This document shows positions 10,207-19,151 of a stretch of DNA of 64,000 nucleotides, one piece after another; the first letter of the stretch is position 1; the number at the start of each line of letters is the position of its first letter. Source of the DNA: Burkholderia paludis (lineage in GTDB: Bacteria > Pseudomonadota > Gammaproteobacteria > Burkholderiales > Burkholderiaceae); assembly GCF_000732615.1 (NCBI RefSeq), contig NZ_JPGL01000016.1, positions 62,001 through 126,000 of the forward strand, in the 5' to 3' direction. The notes beneath the pieces were generated by a model. It was given only the letters and a program-made list of their open reading frames with translations. It ran no database searches and had not been told where the DNA came from. A program made the position numbers and the translations under genes.

Positions 10207-11718
10207 TCACGCCGCCTGCGCGGCGCTCGTCTGCGGCAACGCGAGTCTCAGCACCGCGTGCTCGTTCGCCTGCCCGCGCGGCAACTCGCCCGCGATCCGG
10301 CCTTCGCGCATCACGACGATGCGGTCGGACACGCCGAGCACTTCCGGCAGTTCCGACGACACCATCACGATCGCGCAGCCGCGCTCCGCGAGCCGGTAAA
10401 TCACGTCGTAGATCTCGTGCTTCGCGCCGACGTCGATCCCGCGCGTCGGCTCGTCGAGGATCACGACCTTCAGGTCGGGCTCCGCGAGCCAGCGCGACAG
10501 GATCGCCTTCTGCTGGTTGCCGCCCGACAGGAAGCGGATCTTCTGGCGCCGGCTCGGCGTCTTGATCTTCAGCCGCTGGATGAAGCGGTCGGCCGTCTCG
10601 CTTTCGGCCCTGCGGTTGAGGAAGAGCCCGGCGCGCAGCGAATGGCGGCGGCAACTGATGTTGATGTTCTCCGCGACCGACGCGATCGCGATGATCCCCT
10701 CTTCCTTGCGGTCCTCGGGGCACAGCACGATGCCGTGGCGGATCGCGTCGCCGGTGCGCTTCACGTCGATGTGCGCGCCGTCGAGCGTCAGCACGCCCGC
10801 GCGCCGGCGGTCCGCGCCGTACACGAGCCGCATCAGTTCGCTGCGGCCCGCGCCGACCAGCCCGAAGAACCCGACGATCTCGCCCGCGCGCACCGCGAAG
10901 CTCGCGGGTTCGCGCAGCGCCGGGCCGTCGATGCCTTCGACCGAGAACCGCACGTCGCCGAGCGCGCGCGGCGCGTAGTGGTAGATATCCGAAATCTCGC
11001 GCCCGACCATCTCGGCGACGAGCCGTTCGCGCGGCACCTCGCCGAGCGACGCATGCGACGCGATCTTGCGCCCGTCGCGGAAGATCGTGCACGCATCGCA
11101 CAGCCGGTAGATCTCGTCCATCCGGTGCGAGATGTAGATCAGCGCGCGGCCCTGCGCACGCAGGTCGTCGACGAGCTTGAACAGCACCTCGGTCTCGCGA
11201 TGCGACAGCGAGCTGGTCGGCTCGTCGAGCGCGATCACGCGCGCGTTGCGCATCAGTGCCTTGCAGATCTCGACCATCTGCCGCTGCGCGATCGACAGCC
11301 GCCCGAGTTTCGCGTCGGGATCGAGATCGACGCCCATCGCCGCGAGCCGCTCGCGCACGTAGCGCTTCGCCTCGCGCTTCCGCACCCAGCCGAACGCGTT
11401 CGGCAGGCGGCCGAGCAGCAGGTTTTCCGCGACCGTCAGGTCCGGCACGTACTGCAGCTCCTGGTGGATCACCGCGACGCCGGCCGCGATCGACGCGGCC
11501 GCATTCGCGAACTGCACGGGCCGGCCGTCGACCAGCACGCTGCCCGCATCGGGCTGGTATTCGCCGCCGAGAATCTTGAGCAGCGTCGACTTGCCCGCGC
11601 CGTTCTCGCCCATCAGGCCATGCACCTCGCCCGCGTGCACGTCGAACGAAATGCCGTCGAGTGCGCGCACGCCGGGAAAGACCTTGCCGATATTGTCAAA
11701 ACGCAGTGCAGCTGACAC
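10207..11718 (-). CDS. araG: AraG-like sugar ABC transporter ATPase (duplicated domains)
   Basis: Energises the importer. The 503-residue protein contains two ABC domains. The first has Walker [13 protein letters not shown], signature LSIAQRQ and Walker [11 protein letters not shown]. The second has a degenerate Walker A ([14 protein letters not shown]) but an intact [15 protein letters not shown] and [15 protein letters not shown], the usual asymmetry in RbsA/AraG/MglA proteins. I chose the GTG start ([16 protein letters not shown]) because GGGGAG precedes it at good spacing; an ATG five codons upstream overlaps that ribosome site. It follows araF by about 67 bp. Confidence 0.9.
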   Translation of the reverse strand: MSAALRFDNIGKVFPGVRALDGISFDVHAGEVHGLMGENGAGKSTLLKILGGEYQPDAGSVLVDGRPVQFANAAASIAAGVAVIHQELQYVPDLTVAENLLLGRLPNAFGWVRKREAKRYVRERLAAMGVDLDPDAKLGRLSIAQRQMVEICKALMRNARVIALDEPTSSLSHRETEVLFKLVDDLRAQGRALIYISHRMDEIYRLCDACTIFRDGRKIASHASLGEVPRERLVAEMVGREISDIYHYAPRALGDVRFSVEGIDGPALREPASFAVRAGEIVGFFGLVGAGRSELMRLVYGADRRRAGVLTLDGAHIDVKRTGDAIRHGIVLCPEDRKEEGIIAIASVAENINISCRRHSLRAGLFLNRRAESETADRFIQRLKIKTPSRRQKIRFLSGGNQQKAILSRWLAEPDLKVVILDEPTRGIDVGAKHEIYDVIYRLAERGCAIVMVSSELPEVLGVSDRIVVMREGRIAGELPRGQANEHAVLRLALPQTSAAQAA

Positions 11719-11785
11719 GTCGTCTCCCCACATCCGGATCGATCGACCGCCGGCCGCCGCATCGCCGCGGCAGCCGGCGGGACGC

Positions 11786-12781
11786 TTACTTCGACGCGAG
11801 CCCCATCTCGTCGCGCACCTTCGACACGTTGTCGCGCGTCGCGAGCATGCCGGTCGTCAGCGTCAGCGGCGGCGGTGCCTTGCCCTGCGTGATCCACGTG
11901 TACATCAGGTCCGAGGTTTCCTCGCCGTGGCGCTTCGGGCTGATGATCACGGTGCCGTAGAAGCCGGTCGGCTGCGGCTTCTTGAACTCGTTCAGCGCCG
12001 AGTCGGAGCCGCCGATGCCGATGCCGATCATGTTGTCCGCCTTGAAGCCGCGCCCTTCGGCCGCGCGTACCGCGCCGAGCACGGCCTCGTCGTTCAGGCC
12101 GTACGCGACCCAGTGCTTGAACTGCGGGTTCTTCGTGAGTGCGATATTCGCCGCGTTGAACGCATTCTCGGTGTCGGTCTTCGCCTGCGGCGCCGCGATC
12201 ACGTTCGCCTTCGGAAAGCCCGCGGCCACCAGCGCATCGGTCGCGCCGGTCGTGCGGTCGTGCGCGGTCGGCAACTGCTCGTAGGTGATGTCGATCGCGC
12301 CGACGTCCTTCATGTCCCAGCCGCGCTTCCTGATCTCGGCCGCGATGCCGTCGCCGACCTGCTTGCCGATGTTGTACGCGGAGATCCCCATGTGCGGCAC
12401 CGACTCGAGCGGCTTGCCCGCGCCGTCGACGAGGCGGTCGTCGACCGTCATCATCTTCAGGCCGTGCGACTTCGCCTTCGCGACGATGCCCGGCCCGAGC
12501 TTCACGTCGGGCGTGCAGATGATGAAACCCTGCGCCTTCTGCGCGGACAGGTTGTCGATCGCGCTCATCACCTTCTCGCCCGACGGCGCGCCGATCTTCA
12601 CGAGCGTGAAGCCCTTTTCCTTCGCGGCGATCTCCGCGAACTTCCACTCGTCCTGGAACCACGGCTCTTCCGGCTGTTTCACGAGAAAGCCGATCTTGAC
12701 CGGATCGGCCGCGTGCGCAAGCGGGCTCCCGATCACCACCGCGGCCGCGGCGGCCAGCGTTACGAACGTTCTGCGTCTCAT
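11786..12781 (-). CDS. araF: AraF-like periplasmic sugar-binding protein
   Basis: Periplasmic receptor delivering sugar to AraGH. The 331-residue protein starts with a signal peptide ([15 protein letters not shown] ... LAHAADP). Its mature sequence closely follows E. coli Ara[54 protein letters not shown]-like [26 protein letters not shown] and [15 protein letters not shown]. The resemblance to AraF rather than RbsB or MglB is the main reason for the ara names in this operon. E. coli AraF also binds galactose, which agrees with the dgo genes upstream. Confidence 0.9.
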   Translation of the reverse strand: MRRRTFVTLAAAAAVVIGSPLAHAADPVKIGFLVKQPEEPWFQDEWKFAEIAAKEKGFTLVKIGAPSGEKVMSAIDNLSAQKAQGFIICTPDVKLGPGIVAKAKSHGLKMMTVDDRLVDGAGKPLESVPHMGISAYNIGKQVGDGIAAEIRKRGWDMKDVGAIDITYEQLPTAHDRTTGATDALVAAGFPKANVIAAPQAKTDTENAFNAANIALTKNPQFKHWVAYGLNDEAVLGAVRAAEGRGFKADNMIGIGIGGSDSALNEFKKPQPTGFYGTVIISPKRHGEETSDLMYTWITQGKAPPPLTLTTGMLATRDNVSKVRDEMGLASK

Positions 12782-12883
12782 CTCCAGTGTCTCCTTGTCT
12801 TCATCGAACAGGATGCAGCCGCTTGTTGGTTTCGACGCAGCGTGCGCGCGGCCGTCGCACGTGCGGTCTTTCGAATCGTCGCG

Positions 12884-13666
12884 TCAGTCGTGGTACAGCG
12901 CCGCGCGCCCGCCGTCGACGGTGATGCATGCGGCATTGATGAAGGGCGCCTCGTCGGACGCCAGGAACACGGCCGTCATCGCGACCTCCTCCGGCCGGCC
13001 GATCCGCTTCATCGGCTGCAGCGCGAGCGTCGCGGCGCGCGCGGCGGCCGGATCGGGCTGCGCGTCCCACCAGTCGCGCGTGAGCTGCGTCTCGATGTAG
13101 CCCGGCGCGATCGCGTTCACGCGCACGTTGCGCGCCGCGTATTCGACGCCGAGCGCACGCGTGAGGCCCAGCACGCCGTGCTTCGCGACCGGGTACGGAA
13201 AACAGCCCGGGATGATCCTGAATGCGTGCGTCGACGCGATGTTGACGATGCTGCCGCGACCGCGGTCGACCATGCCGGCCAGCGCCGCGCGGCAGCCGTG
13301 CCACACGCCGTCGAGATCGACCGCAAAGCAGCGGCGCCAGTCGTCGTCGGTCATCGTCAGCGGATCGGCGAACACGTTGATGCCCGCGTTGTTCACCAGC
13401 ACGTCGAGCGGACCGAACGCCGACTCCGTCCGCGCGACGGCTTCATGCACCGACGCCTGCAGCGCGACGTCCGCCTGCAGCGGCAGCACGCGCGCGCCGT
13501 CGGTGTCGTGCGCGATCGCGGCGGCTGTGTGCTGCGCCTGCGGGAAGTCGAGGTCGACGAGCGCCACGGCCGCGCCCTCGCGGGCGAACGCGCGGGCGAT
13601 CGCGGCGCCGATGCCGCGGCCCGCGCCCGTCACCATCGCAACCTTGCCCGCGAGGCGGCCCATCAT
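12884..13666 (-). CDS. SDR-family oxidoreductase of the sugar operon
   Basis: Classical short-chain dehydrogenase of 260 residues. It shows MVTGAGRGIGAAIARAF for cofactor binding, VDLDFP (Asp favours NAD), VLVNNAGIN, catalytic Ser in IVNIASTHAF and the Tyr-Lys pair in YPVAKHGVLGL, with C-terminal ITVDGGRAAL. Its start ATG overlaps the dgoA stop (ATGATG with TGA inside), so the two are translationally coupled. It likely oxidises a sugar or sugar-derived intermediate of the galactose/arabinose route. Which of the two SDRs in this operon is the sugar 1-dehydrogenase cannot be settled from sequence alone. Confidence 0.8.
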   Translation of the reverse strand: MMGRLAGKVAMVTGAGRGIGAAIARAFAREGAAVALVDLDFPQAQHTAAAIAHDTDGARVLPLQADVALQASVHEAVARTESAFGPLDVLVNNAGINVFADPLTMTDDDWRRCFAVDLDGVWHGCRAALAGMVDRGRGSIVNIASTHAFRIIPGCFPYPVAKHGVLGLTRALGVEYAARNVRVNAIAPGYIETQLTRDWWDAQPDPAAARAATLALQPMKRIGRPEEVAMTAVFLASDEAPFINAACITVDGGRAALYHD

Positions 13667-14340
13667 GCGGCTCCGCCGCGCGCGGCGCGCCAGCCGGCCT
13701 GGAACGCACGCGCGTTCGCCGCGGTCGCGTCGGCCGCCTGGCCGGGCCGGTACAGCGCCGAGCCGAGCCCGAAGCCGTTCGCGCCGGCCGCAAGGAACGG
13801 CTGCATGTTGTCGGGCAGGATGCCGCCGACCGGAATCAGCGGCACCGCGCGGTCGATCACCGCGCGCCACGCCTTCACGACCGGCACGCCGAGCTGCTCG
13901 GCCGGGAACATCTTCAGCACGTCGGCGCCGTTCGCGAGCGCCGCGAACGCTTCGGTCGGCGTCGCGACGCCCGGTGCGCTCGCGAGGCCGCGCTCGCGTG
14001 CGCGGCGGATCACGGCCGCGTCGCTGTGCGGCATCACGATCAGCGCACCGCCCGCGTCCTGCACGCGATCCACGTATTCCGCGCGCAGCACGGTGCCCGC
14101 GCCGACGACCGCATCGTCGGGCAGCGCGCGCCGCAGCGCCGCGATGCTGTCGAACGGGGCCGGCGAGTTGAGCGGCACCTCGACGATCCGGAAACCGGCT
14201 TCGTAGAGCGCATGGCCGTGGTCCGCGGCTTCGGCGGGCGTGATCCCCCGCAGGATCGCGATCAGCGGGCACGTGTCGAAGGCGCGCATCAGCCCGGCGT
14301 GGGGGGTGTACGGCGCGGGCAACGTAAGGTCGGACGGCAT
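13663..14340 (-). CDS. dgoA: 2-dehydro-3-deoxy-6-phosphogalactonate aldolase
   Basis: Cleaves KDPGal to pyruvate and glyceraldehyde 3-phosphate, the last step of oxidative galactose (De Ley-Doudoroff) catabolism. The 225-residue class I aldolase of the KDPG/KDPGal family has CPLIAILRGITPAEAA (catalytic Glu/Arg region), VVGAGTVLRAEYVD, VMPHSDAAVIRRA, LKMFPAEQLG with the Schiff-base Lys, and VPVGGI-like IPVGGILPDNM. FPAEQLG, rather than the FPA(E)xxGG of Eda, favours the galactonate enzyme, as does dgoK next door. A clear ribosome site (AGAGGAAC) precedes the ATG. Confidence 0.9.
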   Translation of the reverse strand: MPSDLTLPAPYTPHAGLMRAFDTCPLIAILRGITPAEAADHGHALYEAGFRIVEVPLNSPAPFDSIAALRRALPDDAVVGAGTVLRAEYVDRVQDAGGALIVMPHSDAAVIRRARERGLASAPGVATPTEAFAALANGADVLKMFPAEQLGVPVVKAWRAVIDRAVPLIPVGGILPDNMQPFLAAGANGFGLGSALYRPGQAADATAANARAFQAGWRAARGGAA

Positions 14341-14363
14341 GACGGGGTTCCTCTGCAAGCGGT

Positions 14364-15389
14364 TCATTGGTCGGCGAAGGCGGGTTCGCCATCGGTGCGC
14401 ACGAGCCCGGCGCGCGACGCGATCCGCCACAGGCCGCGTTCGGTCGCATGCGCGACGACCTGCGAATGCGGATGGCCGAATTCCTGGAGCGCATCGACGT
14501 AGCGCGCGCACAGACCGTCGTCGCCGATCAGCCGCAGCGGCTGGTCCGCGAGCGCGATGCCGCGCTCCGCGAGCATCGCGTCGAGCGCATTGAGTTCATG
14601 GCCGATCAGCAGGCCGGACAGATAGTCACCCTGCGCATCAGGTGCGAGCCGGTCGGTCAGGCCGAGCGTGCGCGTGCTGAAAATCGTCGCGAGCAGCCCC
14701 GTGCGCTGCGCCCCGCGCGCGACCGAGACGCCGCGCATGAACGCCGCGCGATCGGGCGACACGCTCGCGCGCATCGTGCGGCCGAGGATCGTGTGGTCGC
14801 GCAGCACCGCGAACAACTCGCCCGTCATGAAGGTCTGGAAGCGCTCGATCAGCCCGCCCCTGACCCACGCCCATTTTGCGTGGGTGCCCGGCAATCCGAT
14901 CAGTAGCCCTGAACGATCGGCGCCAAGCATGGGATCGTTCGCGAGTGCGCCGAATATCTGCGTTTCTTCACCGCGCATCACGTCGGGCAATTCGCCCGTC
15001 GCGATGACGCCCGGCACGATCGACACCGTCGCGCCGCGCGACGACGTCACCGTGATGAGGCCCGCGACGAGCGCGTCGGCGCCGGCCGGCACCGCGACGT
15101 ACGGCGCCTCGCGCCAGCCCTGCGCGCTGCCGACCATGCCGGCCGCGAGCACCGGCAGGCCGGGCGTACGGTCGAGCCAGTCGCCGCACGCTTCCTCGAA
15201 CACCGCGTCGAATGCGCGCGCGCCGCCGCCCGGCACGTGCATCACGCCCGCCGCGCGGCTGCGCGTGTCGACGATCGCACCGTGCGCGTCGTACAGATAC
15301 GCGCGCAGCGACGTCGTGCCCCAGTCGAGCGCGATCAGCGACGGGGAAGCGGAACTGGAATCCGGAACGGGCCGGGTCGAAATCGTCAT
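14364..15389 (-). CDS. dgoK: 2-dehydro-3-deoxygalactonokinase
   Basis: Phosphorylates 2-keto-3-deoxygalactonate to KDPGal with ATP. The 341-residue protein begins with the ASKHA-fold phosphate loop LIALDWGTTSLRAYLYD and contains AAGMVGSAQGWREAPY, IVPGVIATGELPDVMRGEE (family hallmark), LIGLPGTHAKWAWV and FMTGELFAVLRDHTILG. Together these match DgoK over its length. The ATG overlaps the iclR stop by 4 bp (ATGA), so the kinase is coupled to the regulator. It and dgoA define the pathway served by this operon. Confidence 0.92.
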   Translation of the reverse strand: MTISTRPVPDSSSASPSLIALDWGTTSLRAYLYDAHGAIVDTRSRAAGVMHVPGGGARAFDAVFEEACGDWLDRTPGLPVLAAGMVGSAQGWREAPYVAVPAGADALVAGLITVTSSRGATVSIVPGVIATGELPDVMRGEETQIFGALANDPMLGADRSGLLIGLPGTHAKWAWVRGGLIERFQTFMTGELFAVLRDHTILGRTMRASVSPDRAAFMRGVSVARGAQRTGLLATIFSTRTLGLTDRLAPDAQGDYLSGLLIGHELNALDAMLAERGIALADQPLRLIGDDGLCARYVDALQEFGHPHSQVVAHATERGLWRIASRAGLVRTDGEPAFADQ

Positions 15390-16285
15390 CGTTTGATCCT
15401 GCGGGTACCCTGCGGCGGGCTCCAGCCCAGTTCCGCGGAAATGGCTCGCGCTTCGCGCTGCACGAGCGGAATCAGTTCGTCCATCCGGTCGTGCGGCATG
15501 TACGGAATCGTGCTCGCCACCGACACGGCCGCGACGATCGCGCCCGACGCGTCGCGGATCGGCGCGGCCACGCAGCGGATCGACGCCTCGTTCTCCTCGA
15601 GGTCGAACGTGTAGCCGCCGGCCGCGTAATGGGCCATGCGCTGCAGGAACGCGCTCGTCTCGGGCCGGTTGTCCGGCTTGAAGTTGACGCCGGCCAGCGC
15701 GCGCCGCGCGGCCTCGAACAGCGTGCTCCACAGGTCGGGATCGAGGTCGAGCATCATCGCCTTGCCGATGCCGGTCGACGCGAGCGGCATCCGGTGACCG
15801 ACCCGCGAGCGCATCTCGAGGCCGCGCGTGCCGGGAATCTTGTCGATATACAGCACGTCGTCGCCGTCGCGCACGCCGAGGTGGATCGTGTCGAGCGTCG
15901 CTTCCGCGAGCGCTTCGAGGTGCGGACGCGCCACGGCGGTGAGCGGCATCTGTTCGAGCGCGATCGTGCCGAGTTCGATCAGCTTCGGGCCGAGCAGGTA
16001 GCCGCCCTGCACCTGCCGCAGGTAGCGCGCCTGCACGAGGCTGCTGACGAGGCGGTGCGTCGTGCTGCGCGTCGTGCCGAGCGCGGCGCCGATCGCGCGC
16101 ATGTCGCGCGCGCCGTTCGCGATCGCCTCGAGGATCGCGAGGCCGCGCAGCAGCGTCTGCGTGCCGGCCTGCTGGGCGGCAAGATCGAGCGGCGTGCTGG
16201 TCGCGCCGATGCTGTCGGTGAGCGACGCACCGTCCGGCGTCGCGCGCCGGGCGTCGAGTACAAGGGAGTCGGGCATCTTGGTCAT
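15386..16285 (-). CDS. IclR-family transcriptional regulator of the sugar operon
   Basis: First gene of the operon. The 299-residue protein has an N-terminal winged helix at about residues 40-105 (LLRGLAILEAIANGARDMRAI ... TTRSTTHRLVSSLV) and a C-terminal IclR effector domain with VLYIDKIPGTRG, PLASTGIGKAMM, YTFDLEENEASIRCVAAPIRD and AAVSVASTIPYM. About 38 residues precede the DNA-binding domain, which is longer than usual. Co-transcription with dgoK and dgoA suggests it responds to galactonate, KDGal or a similar intermediate and controls its own operon. Whether it represses or activates is not shown by sequence. Confidence 0.92.
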   Translation of the reverse strand: MTKMPDSLVLDARRATPDGASLTDSIGATSTPLDLAAQQAGTQTLLRGLAILEAIANGARDMRAIGAALGTTRSTTHRLVSSLVQARYLRQVQGGYLLGPKLIELGTIALEQMPLTAVARPHLEALAEATLDTIHLGVRDGDDVLYIDKIPGTRGLEMRSRVGHRMPLASTGIGKAMMLDLDPDLWSTLFEAARRALAGVNFKPDNRPETSAFLQRMAHYAAGGYTFDLEENEASIRCVAAPIRDASGAIVAAVSVASTIPYMPHDRMDELIPLVQREARAISAELGWSPPQGTRRIKR

Positions 16286-16467
16286 GGAACGGGCTTCTTC
16301 AACGGAATCGGTGAAGCCGCTCGCGCGACGCCGGAACCGCGTCCGGCATGGCCACGAGGCGGCGGTCGATGCACCGAGTAAAACGCCCGGCGAACTTCAT
16401 GGAATGTGTCTCCGTGTGCGTCGGGCGCCGCGCGATGCGTGGGTCCGAAGCCGTCGATGTGCTTCGG
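16286..16467 (-). promoter_or_regulatory. iclR-dgo operon leader with 5' hairpin
   Basis: About 180 nt of probable untranslated leader on the minus strand between the predicted start point (near 16461) and iclR. Near its 5' end CCGAAGC and GCTTCGG pair across an 8-nt loop (about 16445-16467, with an extra G on one arm), giving a hairpin that could protect the transcript. No open frame with a credible start is seen in the rest. Confidence 0.4.
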
Positions 16468-16496
16468 ATTGTAGGAGCGCGTGAACGCGCCTCCAA
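16468..16496 (-). promoter_or_regulatory. Predicted sigma-70 promoter of the iclR-dgo-ara operon
   Basis: On the minus strand TTGGAG (16491-16496) and TACAAT (16468-16473) are separated by exactly 17 bp. The -10 matches consensus in 5 of 6 positions and the -35 in 3 of 6, typical of a promoter needing an activator. The spacer itself is an imperfect dyad (GAGCGCG / CGCGCCTC on the plus strand), which could be a repressor site. Confidence 0.5.
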
Positions 16497-16507
16497 TATT
16501 TGAATGC

Positions 16508-16521
16508 ATTGTCCAGATAAT
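16508..16521. promoter_or_regulatory. Candidate regulator-binding dyad upstream of the -35
   Basis: ATTATCTGGACAAT (minus strand) is palindromic at 10 of 14 positions (ATTnTCnnGAnAAT) and lies about 12 bp upstream of the predicted -35, near position -50. The spot fits binding of the IclR-type regulator as an activator; the assignment is inferred only from position and symmetry. Confidence 0.35.
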
Positions 16522-16576
16522 GAGAATCCGGCCATGATCCGCCGCGTCCGCGACATGACGGCGGCACCATGCGCAA

Positions 16577-16612
16577 GGGGGCGGAACCCGCCGTATCGCA
16601 GGTTCCGCCCCC
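16577..16612 (-). terminator. Strong hairpin downstream of the EF-hand-like gene
   Basis: GGGGGCGGAACC and GGTTCCGCCCCC form a perfect 12-bp stem with an 11-12-nt loop, starting 23 bp after the stop of the gene at 16635-17033. There is no clear U tract on either side, so termination strength is uncertain; it may act on both strands. Confidence 0.45.
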
Positions 16613-16634
16613 GTTTGCTCACCGCGCGCCGCGC

Positions 16635-17033
16635 TTACTGCTGGCTTGTGCTGCGTGCCTGCATGTAGCGCTGTACGTCCGCGAACGACACGCGGCCGCT
16701 GCCGCCGGAATCGATCTGCCGGAAGTGGTTCGCGACATAGCCGAGGCCCGCCGCGCGCGCCTGCGATTCGGTGATCGAACCGGTGTTCTGCGTGTCGGCC
16801 GCGCTGAACTGCCGTGCGAGCTTGCGCACCACCTGCGCATGCAGCGCCGCGCCCGTCGTCTGCGTGCCGGCAGTCGCCTTGCGCGCGGCCGGCGGCACGT
16901 ACGGATCGCCGAGCTGCGCCTGGCGCGCCCGCGCCGGCACGGCGGTGTCGCTCGCCTGCGCGAACGCGGATACGGATGTTGCGGCACCGGCCCATGCGAG
17001 CGCCGCGGCAACGACGATGAAACGATTCTTCAT
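16635..17033 (-). CDS. Secreted EF-hand-like protein
   Basis: Small exported protein of 132 residues with a signal peptide (MKNRFIVVAAALAWAGAA ... SAFAQA). The C-terminal 60 residues hold a pair of EF-hand-like loops: DTQNTGSITESQ and DSGGSGRVSFAD. Both keep Asp at loop position 1, Gly at 6 and a hydrophobic residue at 8. The usual Asp/Asn at positions 3 and 5 is largely replaced and the final Glu is Gln or Asp, so calcium binding may be weak or lost. Neighbours give no functional clue. The family call is by motif only. Confidence 0.7.
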   Translation of the reverse strand: MKNRFIVVAAALAWAGAATSVSAFAQASDTAVPARARQAQLGDPYVPPAARKATAGTQTTGAALHAQVVRKLARQFSAADTQNTGSITESQARAAGLGYVANHFRQIDSGGSGRVSFADVQRYMQARSTSQQ

Positions 17034-17114
17034 ATCAGGCTCCAGTCAGGAATGAGGTCGTCGACGGCCGGCGGGCGGCGCCACGGGCGCCTGCCGCCGG
17101 TCTCGCGCATCGCG

Positions 17115-18725
17115 TCAGTGCGCGACCGCGTTGTAGAAGGTCACGAGGTCGGCCTTCTCCTGCGGCCGCGACGTATCGTCGAGATAGACCATGTGTCCGC
17201 CCTGATAGTCCTTGATCGTCAGGTTCGGTTGCGTCCCGAGCCGGGCGAGGTCGAGTTCGGTCTGGTAGAACGGCGTCGCGATGTCGTGATACCCGTTCAG
17301 CGACAGCACCTTCAGCGACGGGTTCAGCGTCAGCGCGGCCGCCAGATCGGGGATCGTGTCGGGCATCGCGAGGCCGTCGTGCGTCCAGTCCCACGTATTG
17401 ATCGCGTTGCTGCTCAGCGAATACGCCGACTGCGCGGTGTACTTCAGCTCGTTCGGCAGGTACTGGCCGATCGTGTCGGTGAACGGCTGCGTGATGTACG
17501 TGCTCGACGGATCGCCGCCCGACGCGAGCGGGCTCGATACCGGCACGTTCACGCGCGCGTCGTAGCGGCCGAGCAGCGTGCCCGGAATCAGCGACAGCTG
17601 GAAGCTGTTGTCGAAGAAGGTCGGGATCACGTTGAAGTTCGCGTTCCACAGCGCCTGCTTCACGCCGGTCGAATTCGCCATCGTCGTGACGAGGCTCGGC
17701 GGCGGCGCCGTATGACTCGCCAGGTACGCGTTCACGGCAGGCGAATAGCTGCCGGCCGTCAGCAGGCGCATCTGGTCGGCATACTGCGGCAGGCTCGACG
17801 GATTCGGATTGTCGAGCTGGTAATACGCGCCGACGGTGCCGTAGGACGGCACGAAGCCGGCGCAGCTCACCGGGCTCGAGCCGTTGTTCGAGTTGCCGAC
17901 ATAGTCGCTCGCCATGTCGCAGTTGGTGTTGTAGTTCAGGATCGACGACTGCAACACGATGCCCGCGAGCTTCACGCCGGCCGTCTCGAGCAGGTTCGCG
18001 AGCACGTCGGTGCGCGGCGTGCCGTACGATTCGCCGAACAGGTATTTCGGCGAGTCGTTGCGCTGGTTCACGCTCAGGTAGCGCGTCACGAAATCGCGGA
18101 ACGCGCCGCCATCCTGGTCGACGCCCCAGAACGTCTGGTTCGTGTTCGGTGCGATCGCTTCGGAGAAGCCGGTGCCGATCGCGTCGACGAACACGAGGTC
18201 GGTCGTGTCGAGCAGGCTTTCCTGGTTGTCGACGAACGGGAAGTTCGACGTGTTCGCGTTCGGGTCGCCCGTCTGGATCCGGCGCGGGCCGAACGAGCCG
18301 AGATGCAGCCACACCGATGCCGAGCCGGGGCCGCCGTTGTACAGGAACGTGACGGGCCGCTTCGCCGCGGGCTGGTTGTCCGCCGTGTACGCGACATAGA
18401 AGAACGACGCTTCGGGCGCGCCCGTCTGCGGATTGCGCGCGACGAGGTGGCCGGCCGTGGCCGTGTAATGGATGGTCTTGCCGTTCAGCGTGATCTGGTG
18501 ATGCGTGACGGCGGCCTTTTCAACCGCGGCGGATGCGTCGAGCGACGCGTTCGCGCTCGACGAATAACTGTTCGGATCGTTGTACGCCGTGTCCACCAGA
18601 CTGGCGGGATCGGCTGAGCTGTCGGCGCTGGCAGCGGCGGACGGTGTCACGTCGTCGTTGCAGGCCGTCAGAATCAGCGAAGAAAACACCACTCCCAACA
18701 ACAGCTTCGCTTTGCTCGCTGGCAT
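17115..18725 (-). CDS. S10 serine carboxypeptidase-like lipoprotein
   Basis: Predicted cell-envelope lipoprotein of 536 residues. Residues 1-22 end in the lipobox LILTAC, so Cys22 would be lipidated. The peptidase S10 set is complete: FLYNGGPGSASVWLHLG near the oxyanion hole, LFGESYGTPR with the nucleophilic Ser, LSLNGYHDIATPF with the Asp, and YQGGHMVYLD with the His. Such enzymes trim C-terminal residues and typically work at acid pH. The chosen ATG has AAGGAAAG at good spacing; an upstream in-frame extension has no signal peptide and runs through the promoter region. It follows a 426-bp regulatory gap and may be co-transcribed with the small EF-hand-like gene 81 bp downstream. Confidence 0.88.
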   Translation of the reverse strand: MPASKAKLLLGVVFSSLILTACNDDVTPSAAASADSSADPASLVDTAYNDPNSYSSSANASLDASAAVEKAAVTHHQITLNGKTIHYTATAGHLVARNPQTGAPEASFFYVAYTADNQPAAKRPVTFLYNGGPGSASVWLHLGSFGPRRIQTGDPNANTSNFPFVDNQESLLDTTDLVFVDAIGTGFSEAIAPNTNQTFWGVDQDGGAFRDFVTRYLSVNQRNDSPKYLFGESYGTPRTDVLANLLETAGVKLAGIVLQSSILNYNTNCDMASDYVGNSNNGSSPVSCAGFVPSYGTVGAYYQLDNPNPSSLPQYADQMRLLTAGSYSPAVNAYLASHTAPPPSLVTTMANSTGVKQALWNANFNVIPTFFDNSFQLSLIPGTLLGRYDARVNVPVSSPLASGGDPSSTYITQPFTDTIGQYLPNELKYTAQSAYSLSSNAINTWDWTHDGLAMPDTIPDLAAALTLNPSLKVLSLNGYHDIATPFYQTELDLARLGTQPNLTIKDYQGGHMVYLDDTSRPQEKADLVTFYNAVAH

Positions 18726-19151
18726 CGTTGCTTTCCTTCTCTCGGATGTTTTTTGTATCGAGCAGCCGGATACGCCGCCCCCCGCCTCGATTGCGGCCGA
18801 TAAGCCGAGGCGCTGGCCAATATACGCGAGCCCTTCAGCTTTGAAAAATTTTGAAATATTTGGCCGATGCGCAGTGCGGCGCACACCTTTCAGAAATAAT
18901 TCGACTCGTGAAACGTTGCATTTCACATGCCTTTCATTGACCTGCGCACTGACTCGCGGCGACTGAACTTTCACCGATTTCGTGCCATATCGGCAGGCAA
19001 AATCGCGCACTCGCCGGGATTGCTCAGCAAAACGAAATAGACGGATTCGTCTAAAGGATATGGCCCGAAATGCGGGCGTCACGAATACGCTGCAGCGCAC
19101 AAACGGCGCACGGGCGGCGAAACGGACAATGCGGCGGCGTGCTGCCGCCGT
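18726..19151. other. Intergenic region upstream of the S10 peptidase
   Basis: A 426-bp gap between mtgA (which reads away from it on the same strand) and the S10 gene. It is AT-richer than its neighbours between about 18840 and 19060. Near mtgA, CGGCGGCAGCACGCCGCCG (19132-19150) forms a 7-bp stem downstream of the mtgA stop, without a U tract. No credible gene is seen. Confidence 0.5.
18819..18847 (-). promoter_or_regulatory. Predicted promoter of the S10 peptidase gene
   Basis: On the minus strand TTTTCA (18842-18847) and TATATT (18819-18824) are 17 bp apart, matching the sigma-70 consensus at 4 of 6 and 5 of 6 positions. It would start transcription about 85-95 nt before the S10 start codon. 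Confidence 0.45.
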
